A stretch of DNA of 40,984 bases from the NCBI RefSeq assembly GCF_026341855.1, contig NZ_JAPENW010000003.1, positions 1 through 40,984 on the forward strand, written 5' to 3'. The notes under the pieces were generated by a model. The model had not been told where the DNA came from and made no database searches. It was given only the letters and a program-made list of their open reading frames with translations. This stretch comes from Streptomyces sp. NBC_00568 (GTDB lineage Bacteria; Actinomycetota; Actinomycetes; Streptomycetales; Streptomycetaceae). Both the position numbers and the translations under genes were made by a program. Shown here in pieces: positions 17,684-27,500 of this stretch. Within the stretch, counting starts at the first letter, position 1. Every line of letters starts with the position of its first letter.

Positions 17684-19644
17684 CCGTTGAGGCGCTGAGG
17701 AACGAAGCTCCGCTTCTTACCCGCGTTCGATGGCTGTGTCCCGGTAGGGGCGGGTGTAGCGGGTGGCGGCGTGAAGGTGAGGCCGAACAGCTCGCATATG
17801 ATCCGTGCGTCTGCGCTGGTCTGGGCTTCGTCGATGATGCGGTCGTCACGCAGGAGGTGGCTGGAGGCGGGGTAATGCCGGTACAGCCAGGGGCGGCTGA
17901 CCGGCCCGGTGGACAGGGCGCTGCGGTGGGTGACGAAGAAGTACGGGTTGGCGGTGTGCGGCCAGCGCTGGCTGCGGTGGGTGAGGTAGGCGGCCAGGCG
18001 TACACGCACCGGTTGGGCCAGGCGGACGGTGCGGCCCGGCAGGGACAGCAGGCCGTCGCCGAGACTGCGGCGGGCGTCGTCAAGGGTCAGCCCACGGATC
18101 TCGCTCGCCCGCACGGCATGGAAGGCCAGCAGCGCGGTGACGGCGGCGCGCGCAGGGTCGGGAGAGGTCAACGCCTGGCGGATCGGGGCGAGGTCGGCGG
18201 GCAGGGGGATGGTCGGAGCGGGGGTACCGACGCGGAGGTGGACGGCCGGGTTGGAGGCGATGATGCGCTGCGCTGCCAGGGCGGTGAACACCGCGCGCAG
18301 GCCCGAGGCGGTGTGGGTGTGGTCGCTGCCCGTCAGGCGGCAGGCAGCCAGCCGCGTGCGGAGCTGGCCAGCCGTGACGTCGGCGAGGTCGCGGATGCCG
18401 GAGTCGGCGAGGCGGGTCAGGACGGGCAGCGCGAAAAGCAGCTGGTGGCGCACCGTGATCGCGGAGCGGGGCCGGCTGCGCGGGGGCCGGGAGTTGTTGC
18501 CGTGCAGGCGTAGGGCCAGCCAGTGGGCGAGCTGGCCGGCCATCGGCTCGGGCAGGTGGGCCGTGTTCCGGGTGAACCAGGCGTCGATGGCGGGGGTGCG
18601 GTCGTCCTCGGTGAAGCCGCGGGCGGTCAGGAACTCCTGCAGCAGCCGGGTGGGTACGTCGGTCGCGGCCAACTGGTCGATCAGGGTCACCGGGACCGGG
18701 GCGCCGGGAGTGTCCTGCACCGCCAGCAGGATCCGCAGGCCCCGCCGGGCCCGGGCCAGGGTGGAACGGGACCAGCCGCGTGATGACGCCCAGGCCGCCA
18801 GTTCCTGGTCCAGCCATGCGGCCAGGACCAGATCACGCGGGAGACCACCCGCGGCGGCGAACCTGCGGGGCGGAGGCTCGAACAGAATCAGCTGCCGGTG
18901 GCCGAACGGCACCAAGGCTGCCGGCGACGCCGCGGTGGACGGCTCTGCGGTGGACGACTCTGCAGGACGGCCTCCCAGGGGCGGCCGGGATCCGGCTCGG
19001 GCGGGACGGCGTTCCTGCGGGCGGGTGTTGGCGAAAGACAGCTGCACCCAGCCGTCCTCGAGGGCGGCGGCGTAGGACAGGTGCAGGTTGCCGGTCGCGC
19101 GGCGCAGCCGAGCTCGCTGCAGCCAGCACATCCGGCACACCCGGTCCTGGTTGACGGCGACCGGGCGCTGGCACCACGTACAGGGGCCGCCTGGTCCCTT
19201 CCGGGAGAACTTGCGGTGCCAGGCCAGACATCCCCAGCACCGCCATCGCGAGGCGGCGCTGGTCCCCCAGGCGTAGCAGTCCGGGCACGCATCCCGCCGC
19301 TCGGGCGAGCAGGGATGGCAGGCGGTGCACAGACCCTGGTGGAAGAAGAAGCCGCTGCGGCCGCAGACCGTGCACGGGGGCGGGGTGTGCGGGCCGCCAG
19401 GCAGACAGACGAAGCAGACGTCCATCCTCGGCACGGTGAAGGCCACCGGCCGCACCCCGCAGCCGGGACACAATCGGGGGCGGCCACGGCTGCGCACGAA
19501 TTCCTTCAACTCCTTTGCCTGGGAGCGGCCTTTGCGGCCCGCCTGCCCGCGCCCAGTGGGCGGGCCTGCGGAGGCGGGGCCCGGGTTTGCGGGCATCACA
19601 GCAGCGGCAGCGACGACCGCACTGTCCCCGCCTGCCCGCTCCAC
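17680..19644 (-). CDS. large zinc-ribbon tyrosine recombinase (TnpB-like), catalytic end frameshifted
   Basis: The first ~200 residues carry many CxxC pairs (CPGCGVRP, CFVC, CTVCGRSG, CTAC, CPDCYAWG, CWGC, CTWC, CRMC), suggesting several zinc ribbons. A tyrosine-recombinase core follows: catalytic Arg in FHAVRASEIRGLTLDDA, and HLLRDDRIIDEAQ as the HxxR region, ending in ICELFGLT. The residue expected to be the nucleophile is missing in this frame. A one-base shift near 17,777 would give HAATRYTRPYRDTAIERG and a TAA at 17719-17717, restoring a tyrosine at the expected place. Length and partner gene recall TnpB of Tn554-type elements. Alternative starts downstream of 19644 are possible, since it overlaps the XRE gene. 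Probably inactive as written. Confidence 0.65.
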   Translation of the reverse strand: MERAGGDSAVVAAAAVMPANPGPASAGPPTGRGQAGRKGRSQAKELKEFVRSRGRPRLCPGCGVRPVAFTVPRMDVCFVCLPGGPHTPPPCTVCGRSGFFFHQGLCTACHPCSPERRDACPDCYAWGTSAASRWRCWGCLAWHRKFSRKGPGGPCTWCQRPVAVNQDRVCRMCWLQRARLRRATGNLHLSYAAALEDGWVQLSFANTRPQERRPARAGSRPPLGGRPAESSTAEPSTAASPAALVPFGHRQLILFEPPPRRFAAAGGLPRDLVLAAWLDQELAAWASSRGWSRSTLARARRGLRILLAVQDTPGAPVPVTLIDQLAATDVPTRLLQEFLTARGFTEDDRTPAIDAWFTRNTAHLPEPMAGQLAHWLALRLHGNNSRPPRSRPRSAITVRHQLLFALPVLTRLADSGIRDLADVTAGQLRTRLAACRLTGSDHTHTASGLRAVFTALAAQRIIASNPAVHLRVGTPAPTIPLPADLAPIRQALTSPDPARAAVTALLAFHAVRASEIRGLTLDDARRSLGDGLLSLPGRTVRLAQPVRVRLAAYLTHRSQRWPHTANPYFFVTHRSALSTGPVSRPWLYRHYPASSHLLRDDRIIDEAQTSADARIICELFGLTFTPPPATPAPTGTQPSNAGKKRSFVPQRLNG

Positions 19645-19970
19645 CCGGCGTCTTCCGTGCCGGGCGGTGCGCCTTCACCGGCCGGATGCGGGCCGGCCAT
19701 ATCGGGAGGGGCGGCGGCGGTGATCCAGCCGCCCGCCAACGGGTCGGGTGGCTGCTCCAGGACCAGGAGTCCGGCCGGATCGCAGCGCAGCACACGGCAC
19801 AACACCTCGAGGTCGTCCAGCCGTATCGACACCGGTGCCACGGTGGTGGACCACAGGGCCGACATCTTGCCCGCGCTGATACGCAGCCCTGCCTGCGCCA
19901 GCAGACGGCGCATCTCGACCGCCTTGAACACGCCCCGCTCGGCCGCCCGCAGCCGCAACTCCCACCGCAC
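19596..19970 (-). CDS. XRE/Cro-type helix-turn-helix regulator
   Basis: GTG 19970 follows a purine-rich ribosome site (GAGGGAGAGGG). The first ~75 residues match the HTH_26-type XRE fold: VRWELRLRAAERGVFKAVEM, RRLLAQAGLRISAGKMSALW, then IRLDDLEVLCRVLRCDPAGL. The remaining ~50 residues are Pro/Gly-rich and unconserved. It lies between two tyrosine recombinase genes on the same strand and overlaps the start of the downstream one, so it probably controls their expression or acts as a DNA-binding accessory protein. A comparable recombinase/HTH/recombinase order is familiar in actinomycetes. Confidence 0.65.
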   Translation of the reverse strand: MRWELRLRAAERGVFKAVEMRRLLAQAGLRISAGKMSALWSTTVAPVSIRLDDLEVLCRVLRCDPAGLLVLEQPPDPLAGGWITAAAPPDMAGPHPAGEGAPPGTEDAGWSGQAGTVRSSLPLL

Positions 19971-20032
19971 CCTGCCGCCCTCTCCCTCTCCCTCGCCTCT
20001 TCGATCCCGCCCCGCCACCCGCCGTCTGCGGC

Positions 20033-21091
20033 CTACGGGCCGGGGCCCAGCAGGCGATCGGTGAGGCGGTCGTTGGCCTGCTGCCAGCACCGCTCGATCC
20101 GCTCGGCGGGCACGTGCACGTACTGGGCCGTCGTCGACAGCCACCGATGTCCCAGCAACGCCCCCACCGCCTCCAGACCCACCCCACTGGCATACAGATG
20201 GGAGGCGCAGAAGTGTCTGAGCGGGTGCGGGGTCAGCCGGCCCTGCCAGGCCGGCAGCCACTGTGCGACCGCCCTCGCCAGCCCGTCGCGCAGGGTGACC
20301 GCGCAGGCCGGACGCCGCCCGCCATCGAGGGTGTGCAGGCGGCTGGGCAGCAGCACGGCCTGCCCGCCGGCGGGCTCGTCACCGAACTGCGGACGCACCT
20401 GCGTCAGCCACCACCCCAGCAGCCGGTCCACTCCGTCGATGGCCGGCACCAGCCGCTGCCGGGGTCCGCTGCCCCGCGCCCCTTTCCCGCACCGCACATG
20501 CAGGACCCCGTACGCACCCGAGCCTGGATACCAGTCCCCCACCCGCAGCTGGACCGTCTCGTTGATCCGCAGGCCCACACGCCGCCACAACGACGCCGCC
20601 ACATAGTCCCGCGCCGCCGCCAAAAACCCGGCACCGGCCGTGCGCGGGAGCTGGGCCCGCCATGCCTGGAAGAGGGACTCGATCTCGCCGGGAGAGGGCG
20701 GGATACGGACTCCGACCCGGGCCAGGCGCCGGGGACGGTTGAACTCATCGACCGGACACACCACCGGCCAGCCCGCCGTCTCACGGATCCACCCGCCGTA
20801 GCGGGTCTCGACGAACGCGTAGAACCGGTACACGGCCTGGGCCATCTGCCCCCGCGTCTGCGGTCCTGTCCCCCGCTCGCGGGCCGCGACGAGCCAGCCG
20901 TCCACGTCCCCGGGCTGGACCTCCCACACCGGACAGGCGGCGAAAGCCAGCAGCTGCTCGACCCACACCCGCTGCTGAACAATCCACCGGTCCGTCACCC
21001 CCCGCGCCGCCAGCGCCAGCACGAACTCATCCACCCACGGCATCCCGCCCGCCCGCAGATCAGCGCTCATCCACCCAGCGTGAAACCCCAC
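20033..21091 (-). CDS. tyrosine recombinase/integrase (TnpA-like)
   Basis: This is an intact site-specific recombinase. An N-terminal SAM-like core-binding domain (~20-100) is followed by the catalytic domain with the full set of residues: R175 in GLRINETVQL, a probable K203, H289-x-x-R292 in TPHPLRHF, H315 in LLGHRWLS and Y324 in TTAQYVHV. It would make and rejoin DNA strands through the tyrosine. The frame opens at GTG 21091, but ATG 21070 (MSADLRAGG) has a better upstream GGGTGG. It heads a three-gene minus-strand group with the XRE and TnpB-like genes. Its length (~350 aa) is close to TnpA of Tn554. No attachment site was recognised. Confidence 0.8.
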   Translation of the reverse strand: MGFHAGWMSADLRAGGMPWVDEFVLALAARGVTDRWIVQQRVWVEQLLAFAACPVWEVQPGDVDGWLVAARERGTGPQTRGQMAQAVYRFYAFVETRYGGWIRETAGWPVVCPVDEFNRPRRLARVGVRIPPSPGEIESLFQAWRAQLPRTAGAGFLAAARDYVAASLWRRVGLRINETVQLRVGDWYPGSGAYGVLHVRCGKGARGSGPRQRLVPAIDGVDRLLGWWLTQVRPQFGDEPAGGQAVLLPSRLHTLDGGRRPACAVTLRDGLARAVAQWLPAWQGRLTPHPLRHFCASHLYASGVGLEAVGALLGHRWLSTTAQYVHVPAERIERCWQQANDRLTDRLLGPGP

Positions 21092-21121
21092 CGGCCCAGT
21101 TCCCGAGGGAAGTTCACAGAT

Positions 21122-21421
21122 GCTGAAGAACCGACCACATCACTGACCTGCGGGACCCGTGCTCTGACCAGCAGCGACCACACCCGAGCGAACCGGACCG
21201 ATTACGTAGCCGACACCAGCCGAAAGCTCGGGGCTATTGCCGCCCACGCCGGCCTTATCCCTGAGCAGATCCTGGCCCAGCTCGCTGACAAGGCCCGTAT
21301 GAATGACGACGGCACGGTCACCGTCGAGTCCTTCACCCACGCTGAACAGCGATCGCACGAGCTGGGGTTCTGTGGTGCGCTTGGCGTCGCTCACTCTCGG
21401 GCATGTCCGACCCAGGCCTGA
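21122..21421 (+). pseudogene. possible C-terminal fragment of an unidentified protein
   Basis: The plus-strand frame ending at the TGA 21419-21421 has protein-like composition (RKLGAIAAHAGLIPEQILAQ, then ADKARMNDDGTVTVESFTHA). It has no start of its own and no family I recognise. Upstream, the same frame runs through the antisense of the recombinase gene, so only this part can be genuine. The rest of the 21,092-21,746 gap shows nothing convincing; TATATA-like sequence occurs at about 21,540. Confidence 0.25.
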
Positions 21422-21746
21422 TGGCGGGACGCGACGTTCAATCCATCGCGCAGGCCGCCCCGCAGGACACCGACGCGTTCTGCCTTCCACAACCTGCAGC
21501 CCGTGTTGGTCTCGAACGCCCGCGCGAGGCGGATCGAACTTATATAGAACAGCGCACCTCGCTGCAGGAACTAGGCGTGCAGGGGGCGTAGCGGCTTGCG
21601 GGTGGGGTTCGGTGAGACTGAGGATGGTTGTGCGCTGGACGCTCTAGGATGAGTCGGCTGGGGTTGGGGACAAAGCGCCAGGCATCTTTGGCAGAGGCTG
21701 TGGGCTCGCAAAGGGGCATCGGCGCGGAAGTTGGAGCGATCGCGCA

Positions 21747-23615
21747 GTGCACTTGAACAGCTTTAGCGTGAGTGGTTTTCGCTCGTTGACCGAGGTCGCA
21801 GACATCCCAGTCCGGAAGCCCACGATCCTTGCCGGGCACAACGATGGGGGCAAGAGCGCCTTGCTGGACGCTCTGGCCTTCCTGCTCGGTAAGCATCCGC
21901 TAGCGGAGGACGACCGTACCTATCTGACCATCGACGGAGACGAGGATTCGGCTCCGGTGCGGTGCGAGGAGAGCAGTGTCGAGGGGGCGTTCACTCTGGA
22001 CGCCTGGGAGCAGGAACAGTTCGATCTGCCCGCACAGGTACGGCTGCGACGCTGTTCCGGTGAAGACCTGGCTTCTCGTCTGGAGGTCTGGGAGCGGATT
22101 CCGGCTGATGAGCGGCTGCTCGACCTGTCTCAGTGTCTCGCGCCAGCGTTGAAAGACCTGGTGAAGGAGTTCGGGCTTTCACCCAGTTCCATGCGCAAGC
22201 CGGACCTGGAGCGGGCTCTGCGTCAATACGGGCGTGACCATTCCGACTCGGACGGGTGGGTGGGTGCGCCGGCCGGTCTCGACAAGCGCATGCCTCGATA
22301 TCTGCCGTTCGACAGCAAGAAGCCGGATGATGCCGTCAAGACTGTGTTGGTCGGCCGATTCCAGAATTACATGGCCGATCCAGAGCTCAAGGGCAGGCTC
22401 GCCGCAATCGAGGGCGAGGTCCAGGACCGGTTGCGTATCGATGCGAAGTCCTTGTGCGAGCACATCGAAATGCGCTGTCCGGACCTGCAGAAGGTTTCCG
22501 TCGAGCCTGACGTCTCCTTCCAGCAGGGGTTCCGGGCTGCGCCACTGCGTGTGGCACGACGTGCTGGCGAAGCGGTGGGGCTGGATCGCACCGGGCTGGG
22601 CAGCAACCGTCGTATCTCGCTGGCCATCTGGGAATGGACGAGCGAACTGCTGGCAGAAGAACAAGGCACCACCCCCACGGCGAGCACGGGTGACAAGGCG
22701 CCCGAACCGCCGCCGGTCCAAACGATCGTGGTGTACGACGAACCGGACACCCATCTCGACTACACCCATCAGCGCAAGATCATGCAACTGATCCGGACGC
22801 AGAGCGATATCCCCAACGTCAGCGTGCTGGTGGCAACCCACTCGATGAACCTCATCGACGGCGTCGACATCTCCGACGTGGTGCACCTGAAGCTGGAGAA
22901 GCACCGCACCGTGGTGGAACGGCTCGGCACCGGGCTTCTCGGCGATGCGATCGACGAACACCTGGGGAAGATTGCAGCCGCGGTCGGGCTGCGGAACTCG
23001 GTACTGCTGCACGAACGCTGCTTCCTGGCAGTGGAAGGCGAGACCGAACAGCGCGCCTTCCCGCTGCTGTTCCGGCTGTGCGAGGGACTGTCGCTACAGG
23101 CAGCCGGCATCGCCCTGTGGGCCTGCTTCAACAACGAAGGCGCCCTGCACCTGGCCCGCTACCTCGCCAAGCAGGGGCGCACGATCATGCTGGTGGTCGA
23201 CGCCGACAGCCGCAACGTGCGCAAGGGAATCTTCAAGACTCCCAAGCTCACCGAGTTCTTCGGTGCCTATGCCAGCCGCTACGTGAAGTTCCTCGGTGAA
23301 CCGGAGGATGACGACCCGCAGCAGGAGAGGTACAACGAGCTCGAAGAACTCTTCCTCGACGACGTGTGGGCCCGTGTCGGCAACAAGATCTGGGCCAAGA
23401 CCGATGGCATCTGGCAGCCTGACGATTTCGCTGCCCTTCGAGGCGAGGGCAAGTTCAGCGAATCAGTCCAGGAAATGCTGCAAGCGCACAGCGAGACCGG
23501 TCCCGGCGGCAAGCCCGAGATGATGTACGAGCTGGCCATGGCCCTGGACGACAAGAACGATGTGCCGGACCAGCTGCGAGGTGTCTTCGAACAACTCAGA
23601 CAGCTAGCAGCCTGA
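21747..23615 (+). CDS. OLD-family endonuclease (ABC-type ATPase plus Toprim)
   Basis: GTG 21747 is preceded by GGAG at 21,733. Residues 1-~400 form an SMC/ABC-like ATPase: Walker A GHNDGGKSA (30-38), signature-like GLGSNRRISLAIW, Walker B IVVYDEPDTHLD (~326-337), and the switch His in LVATHSMN. The C-terminal Toprim nuclease shows VEGETEQRAF (~428) and LVVDADS (~481-487), the acidic residues that bind metal. OLD-family proteins cut DNA and serve phage defence, alone or with partners such as the GajB helicase of Gabija. No UvrD-type helicase is next to it, so it may act alone. The 3' end overlaps the convergent small gene by 20 bases. It opens the defence island. Confidence 0.8.
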   Translation: MHLNSFSVSGFRSLTEVADIPVRKPTILAGHNDGGKSALLDALAFLLGKHPLAEDDRTYLTIDGDEDSAPVRCEESSVEGAFTLDAWEQEQFDLPAQVRLRRCSGEDLASRLEVWERIPADERLLDLSQCLAPALKDLVKEFGLSPSSMRKPDLERALRQYGRDHSDSDGWVGAPAGLDKRMPRYLPFDSKKPDDAVKTVLVGRFQNYMADPELKGRLAAIEGEVQDRLRIDAKSLCEHIEMRCPDLQKVSVEPDVSFQQGFRAAPLRVARRAGEAVGLDRTGLGSNRRISLAIWEWTSELLAEEQGTTPTASTGDKAPEPPPVQTIVVYDEPDTHLDYTHQRKIMQLIRTQSDIPNVSVLVATHSMNLIDGVDISDVVHLKLEKHRTVVERLGTGLLGDAIDEHLGKIAAAVGLRNSVLLHERCFLAVEGETEQRAFPLLFRLCEGLSLQAAGIALWACFNNEGALHLARYLAKQGRTIMLVVDADSRNVRKGIFKTPKLTEFFGAYASRYVKFLGEPEDDDPQQERYNELEELFLDDVWARVGNKIWAKTDGIWQPDDFAALRGEGKFSESVQEMLQAHSETGPGGKPEMMYELAMALDDKNDVPDQLRGVFEQLRQLAA

Positions 23616-23829
23616 GACGTCCTCGCATGGCCTGGCCGCCGCCAGCCCCGGAAGGGCGCTGGCGGCGACGCGCCCGCATTCGCTCCTTGCGTTGCTCCAA
23701 TGTCGGAGCTACCCACTCGTGCCACCCCACCGGCGGCTTCCACCGCTGCATATGCTCGCGTTCATCAACCCCGCACCAGCGGCAACCGCTGGGCGCAGGT
23801 ATCCGCAGGTCAGACCCCTTAGTGGACAT
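23596..23829 (-). CDS. small cysteine-pair protein conserved in Streptomyces (77 aa)
   Basis: ATG 23829 is preceded by a clear GGAAGGAG ribosome site. The protein contains PAPSGCRWCGVDEREHMQRW, KPPVGWHEWVAP and EQRKERMRARR; I recall near-identical short proteins in many Streptomyces accessory regions. The single CxxC with nearby His residues could bind a metal. Its 3' end overlaps the convergent OLD gene. Function is unknown. Confidence 0.6.
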   Translation of the reverse strand: MSTKGSDLRIPAPSGCRWCGVDEREHMQRWKPPVGWHEWVAPTLEQRKERMRARRRQRPSGAGGGQAMRGRLRLLAV

Positions 23830-24254
23830 TGCCACTCCTTCCCCTGAACACATTCTGCCCGCCACCACTGACATCACCCCGCCGCCTGGTCTCCCTACCG
23901 CAACGACGTAGCGACGAGCCCGGAGACGGCCAGTGACTCCCCACTCTCCGACATCTCCCCGAGGGCCGCTCTTCAGGCGTGCTCCCGTTCACTCACGGGT
24001 CAAGGCCCTGGCTTGCGTGTCTGGGACTTGGGGCGCTGCTCTGGGTGGGGGGCCGACGGTCGTCGATCGGTCTTCTCTTATCCCCATTACTCGATGGACC
24101 GACAAACCGTTCAAGTCTGTCGAACGTGCGTCATGGGGTCGCGTAGCGGGGCTACTCGTCAGGAGCGCAGCGCGGACACGGCGTGAGGGTTCGAAGGTGC
24201 ACAGGTCGAGGACGCTGGGAGCGGAGCCGGTCGAGGCGGCAAAGATGGGTGGCG

Positions 24255-24370
24255 ACACAGGTGTCGCCGATTCCGAGCGGACCGTGGACGGGAGTCGGGC
24301 GGAGTCGCGGTATTGCGGGTGGTACCGCTGGCGGGTGAGGTGGTCGTTTCTGCACCGCGTTGCGGACCAG
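24255..24370 (+). pseudogene. third TniQ N-terminal remnant
   Basis: About 110 bases are clearly alike to 493-606 at the TniQ gene. Shared blocks include GCGGACCGTG-like sequence, TTGCGGGTGGT.CCGCTGGC, GGGTGAG, and TGGTCGTTTCTGCACCG. Relative to 542 there is a five-base gap after GGGTGAG, which shifts the frame. Translation of the intact part gives VLRVVPLAG, then the shifted frame SFLHRVADQF. The rest of the 23,830-24,554 gap holds no recognised gene. This ties the Avs-like gene's upstream flank to the transposon on the left. Confidence 0.5.
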
Positions 24371-24554
24371 TTCAAGGCCAGCACCGTCACCGGCATCATG
24401 ACCGTCCGCACGACACGGGCCGCAGCGGCGCTTGCATCTGGCCTACACCGACCTGCCCCACCCCACCGGCAGCGGAGGACCTCGTGTGTCACTACGGCCC
24501 TTTAGGCTGGAATCTGATGCGCCCGTGGGGCGGCAGAACGGTCAGAGGGCGGCA

Positions 24555-27500
24555 GTGACAGCGAACAACAGCAGGGCCCACAACTGGCAGAGCATCCGGG
24601 AATGGGACGGAAGCCAGCATCGTGCCTTTGAAGAACTGTGCTTCCAGCTCCGCACGCCGGCGCCTCCGGGCTGGGAGACGATCAAGACCGCTGCTCCGGA
24701 CGGCGGCGTCGAATGGTACGACCAGGCCCCCGACGGCAGCGCCGCGCACGGCTACCAGGTCAAGTTCGTCCACAGCATCGAAGACTTGATCCCTCAGGCA
24801 AAGAAGAGCGCCGCGACGGTGGGCGAGAACATCGCGAACAGGAAGATCGTCCGACTTGAGTTCCTGACGCCCTTCGACCTTTCCGACCCCACCCCTGTCA
24901 CCCCGCGTGGAAGGCCACGCACCGGCGCAAGGGAGCGGTGGAACAAAAACGTCGCCACGTGGAAGGAGAAGCTGCCCGGTCTCGCCGACGTCGACATCTG
25001 CTACGTCGGTGGTGGTGAGCTGCTGGAACGGCTGACCCGGCCTGGAAATGAGGGACGTCAGTGGTTCTTCTTCGAAAGGCGCGCGCTGGGCAGCGAGTGG
25101 TTCCGGGAACAGGTCACGCTCGCTGAGCGTCTGGCCGAGTCGCGGTACACACCCGAGCATCATGTGGCATTGCCGCTTGCTCAGGTGGCGGATGCGTGCG
25201 CCCTGCCGCAGGAATTCTTGCGCCAGGGCGTCCAGCGGGCCCGGGATCTGCGGGCCGCCGTTGAGACTTTCCTCGTCGAGATGACGTCGTGGCATAGCCG
25301 CTATCCCGCGCCGGACAGCTGCCCGACGCACCAGGCGCTGTCGCAGTGGGTGCTCTCGTGGACGCTTCCGTTGCGGGAGGGCGTGCAGACTTTGGTCCAA
25401 GACCTGTCCGCGGTATCGGCGACGTCCGGTTTCCCGGCCGAGCAGGCGGCTGCTGTGGCTGGGGACATGCTGGAGCGGCTGGGTGAATTCAGGAACCTGG
25501 TCGATCGGTTCGCCGGGGAACTGCCCGAAAACGCCGAGGTTTCTGCAGCACCTGTGCCGCAGCCGGGCAGGGGTGGCCCGGTGACGGCATCGCAGAGCGT
25601 GGCGGCGTTGTGCGAGGGTGCTCTGTCTCGTGCCCGCAGAGCCTGTGAGCGGGTGGAGGACCTGATGCAGGGCGTGGCTGCGAAGGCAGCGCAGGAGCGA
25701 GCGTGGCTGCTGCTGGGGGAAGCCGGGCAGGGCAAGACGCACTTGTTGGTCGACGCCGCGCGAAGGGCCGTGGACGATGGCAGGCCGGCGCTGGTGGTGT
25801 TCGGGCAGGAGCTCAGCGGGCACAACACGTTGAGTGAGATCGCGCAGAAACGCGGGCTGGGCCCCCTTCCCGAGCGGGACTTCCTTCAGGCGATGGACGC
25901 CGCTGGCGCGGCCAGCGGCTGCCGCTTCCTGTTGATCATTGACGCCCTCAACGACTCCGACGATGCCGGGAACTGGAAGAGTGAGCTGCTCGCTCTTCAG
26001 GGGCATCTGGCCGGCTACCGGCACATCGCTTTGGTGGTGTCCTGCCGCTCGACCTTCAGGTCTTTGGTGGTACCTGATCGATTCGATGGGCCGGCTTCGG
26101 TGCATTCCGGCTTCGCCGGACGGGAGATGGAAGGTCTCGAGAGCTACCTTCGGGGCAATCCGGCTGCTCTTCCTAACACTCCCCTGCTTGCCTCGGTCTT
26201 CACCAATCCGCTGTTCGTGAAGTTGTATGCGGACAGTCTGAGCAAGAGCCAGGAGCGGGGCGCGGCTGGCTCGGGCGGCCATCCGCGTGACCGCAGCGCG
26301 GTGTTCGATGCCTATGTGGATCATCGGGCAGAGACAATCTGCAGCCGTCTTGGGCTGGATCCTCTCGATCGGCCCGTGCACCGTGCGGTGGACGCCCTTG
26401 CCTCACGCATGGCCGCCGCGCGGCTTTCCGTGCTTCCGCGTGATGAAGCCCGTGCCCTTGTCGACGCCTACGCTCCAGCGGCCACGGCGTGGCCGGACAC
26501 CATGCTCGGTCAAGTCCTCGCTCAGGGCATCGTGTCCAACGAGCGGACCTACAAGGCCGCGGAAGGCATCGGCATCGGTTTCCCGTACCAGGCGTTCGGC
26601 GACGACCGCGTCGTGCGGTCCGTCTTCGCTGCCCACCAGGACGAGATCGACTCGCTGCGTGAGGGCCGACCGCTGGACGCCGACTCCCCTTTGCGGAGCT
26701 GGCTGCGCGGGGCCGCCCCGAACTATCAGGAAGCCGCATCGATTCTCCTGCCCGAGCAGGCCGGCACAGAACTCATCGACCTGCTGGCGTGCCCTCCCCT
26801 GCCGGCCACGGGCACCGCCGGGCCCGGCCGCCGCGCGGACACGCAGGGCTACCGGCTGGCCCGGAGCTTCTTGGAAACGCTTCCTCTGCGCAGCACACGA
26901 AGCGTCAACGAACGCACCATCGCGCTCCTCAACGAGACGGCCGCCCGTCACGGACGCACTGCCGACGTACTGGAGGCCGTTTTGGCGGTCACCGCGGAGC
27001 CGGGACATCTGCTGAACGCCGACCGTCTCCACCGAGTGCTGGTGCGAAGGCCGCGGCCCGAACGCGACGCGTGGTGGGGCGTCGAGACCTACGCGATGCT
27101 GTGGGACGTCACGGCGCTGCACCGGCTGCTGCGCTGGGCCGAGCAGTACCCAACCCCGCATGCTCTGCACCCGGCGTCCCGTCCGGGTCGGCTGCGACTC
27201 GGGGACCGCACGCGCTGGCCTGTGACAGCGCGTGGCGCCACCGATAAGGAAGTCGTCCGGTTGGCGGCGACGACGCTGGTGTGGACCCTCACGTCTTCCA
27301 ACCGGTTCCTGCGGGACCGGGCGACCAAAGCCCTCGTGCAATTGCTCCTGGGCCACGGGGACGTTCTGGTGTCCCTCCTGGACAGATTCCTGCACGAGGA
27401 CGTCGAGAAGGTCGCCGATCCCTACCTCTTCGAGCGCCTGGTGTGGGTCGCCTACGGGGTGGTGGCCCGGCGCGGCATGGGCGAGGAGCAGCACGACCTC

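Noticed and set aside
20114..21421. 435-residue plus-strand frame through the recombinase gene
   Set aside because: Most of it is antisense to an intact tyrosine recombinase with all catalytic residues; only the last part outside that gene was kept as a weak fragment.
24492..26381. 629-residue minus-strand frame opposite the Avs-like gene
   Set aside because: Antisense shadow without domains; the plus frame has nuclease and NTPase motifs.
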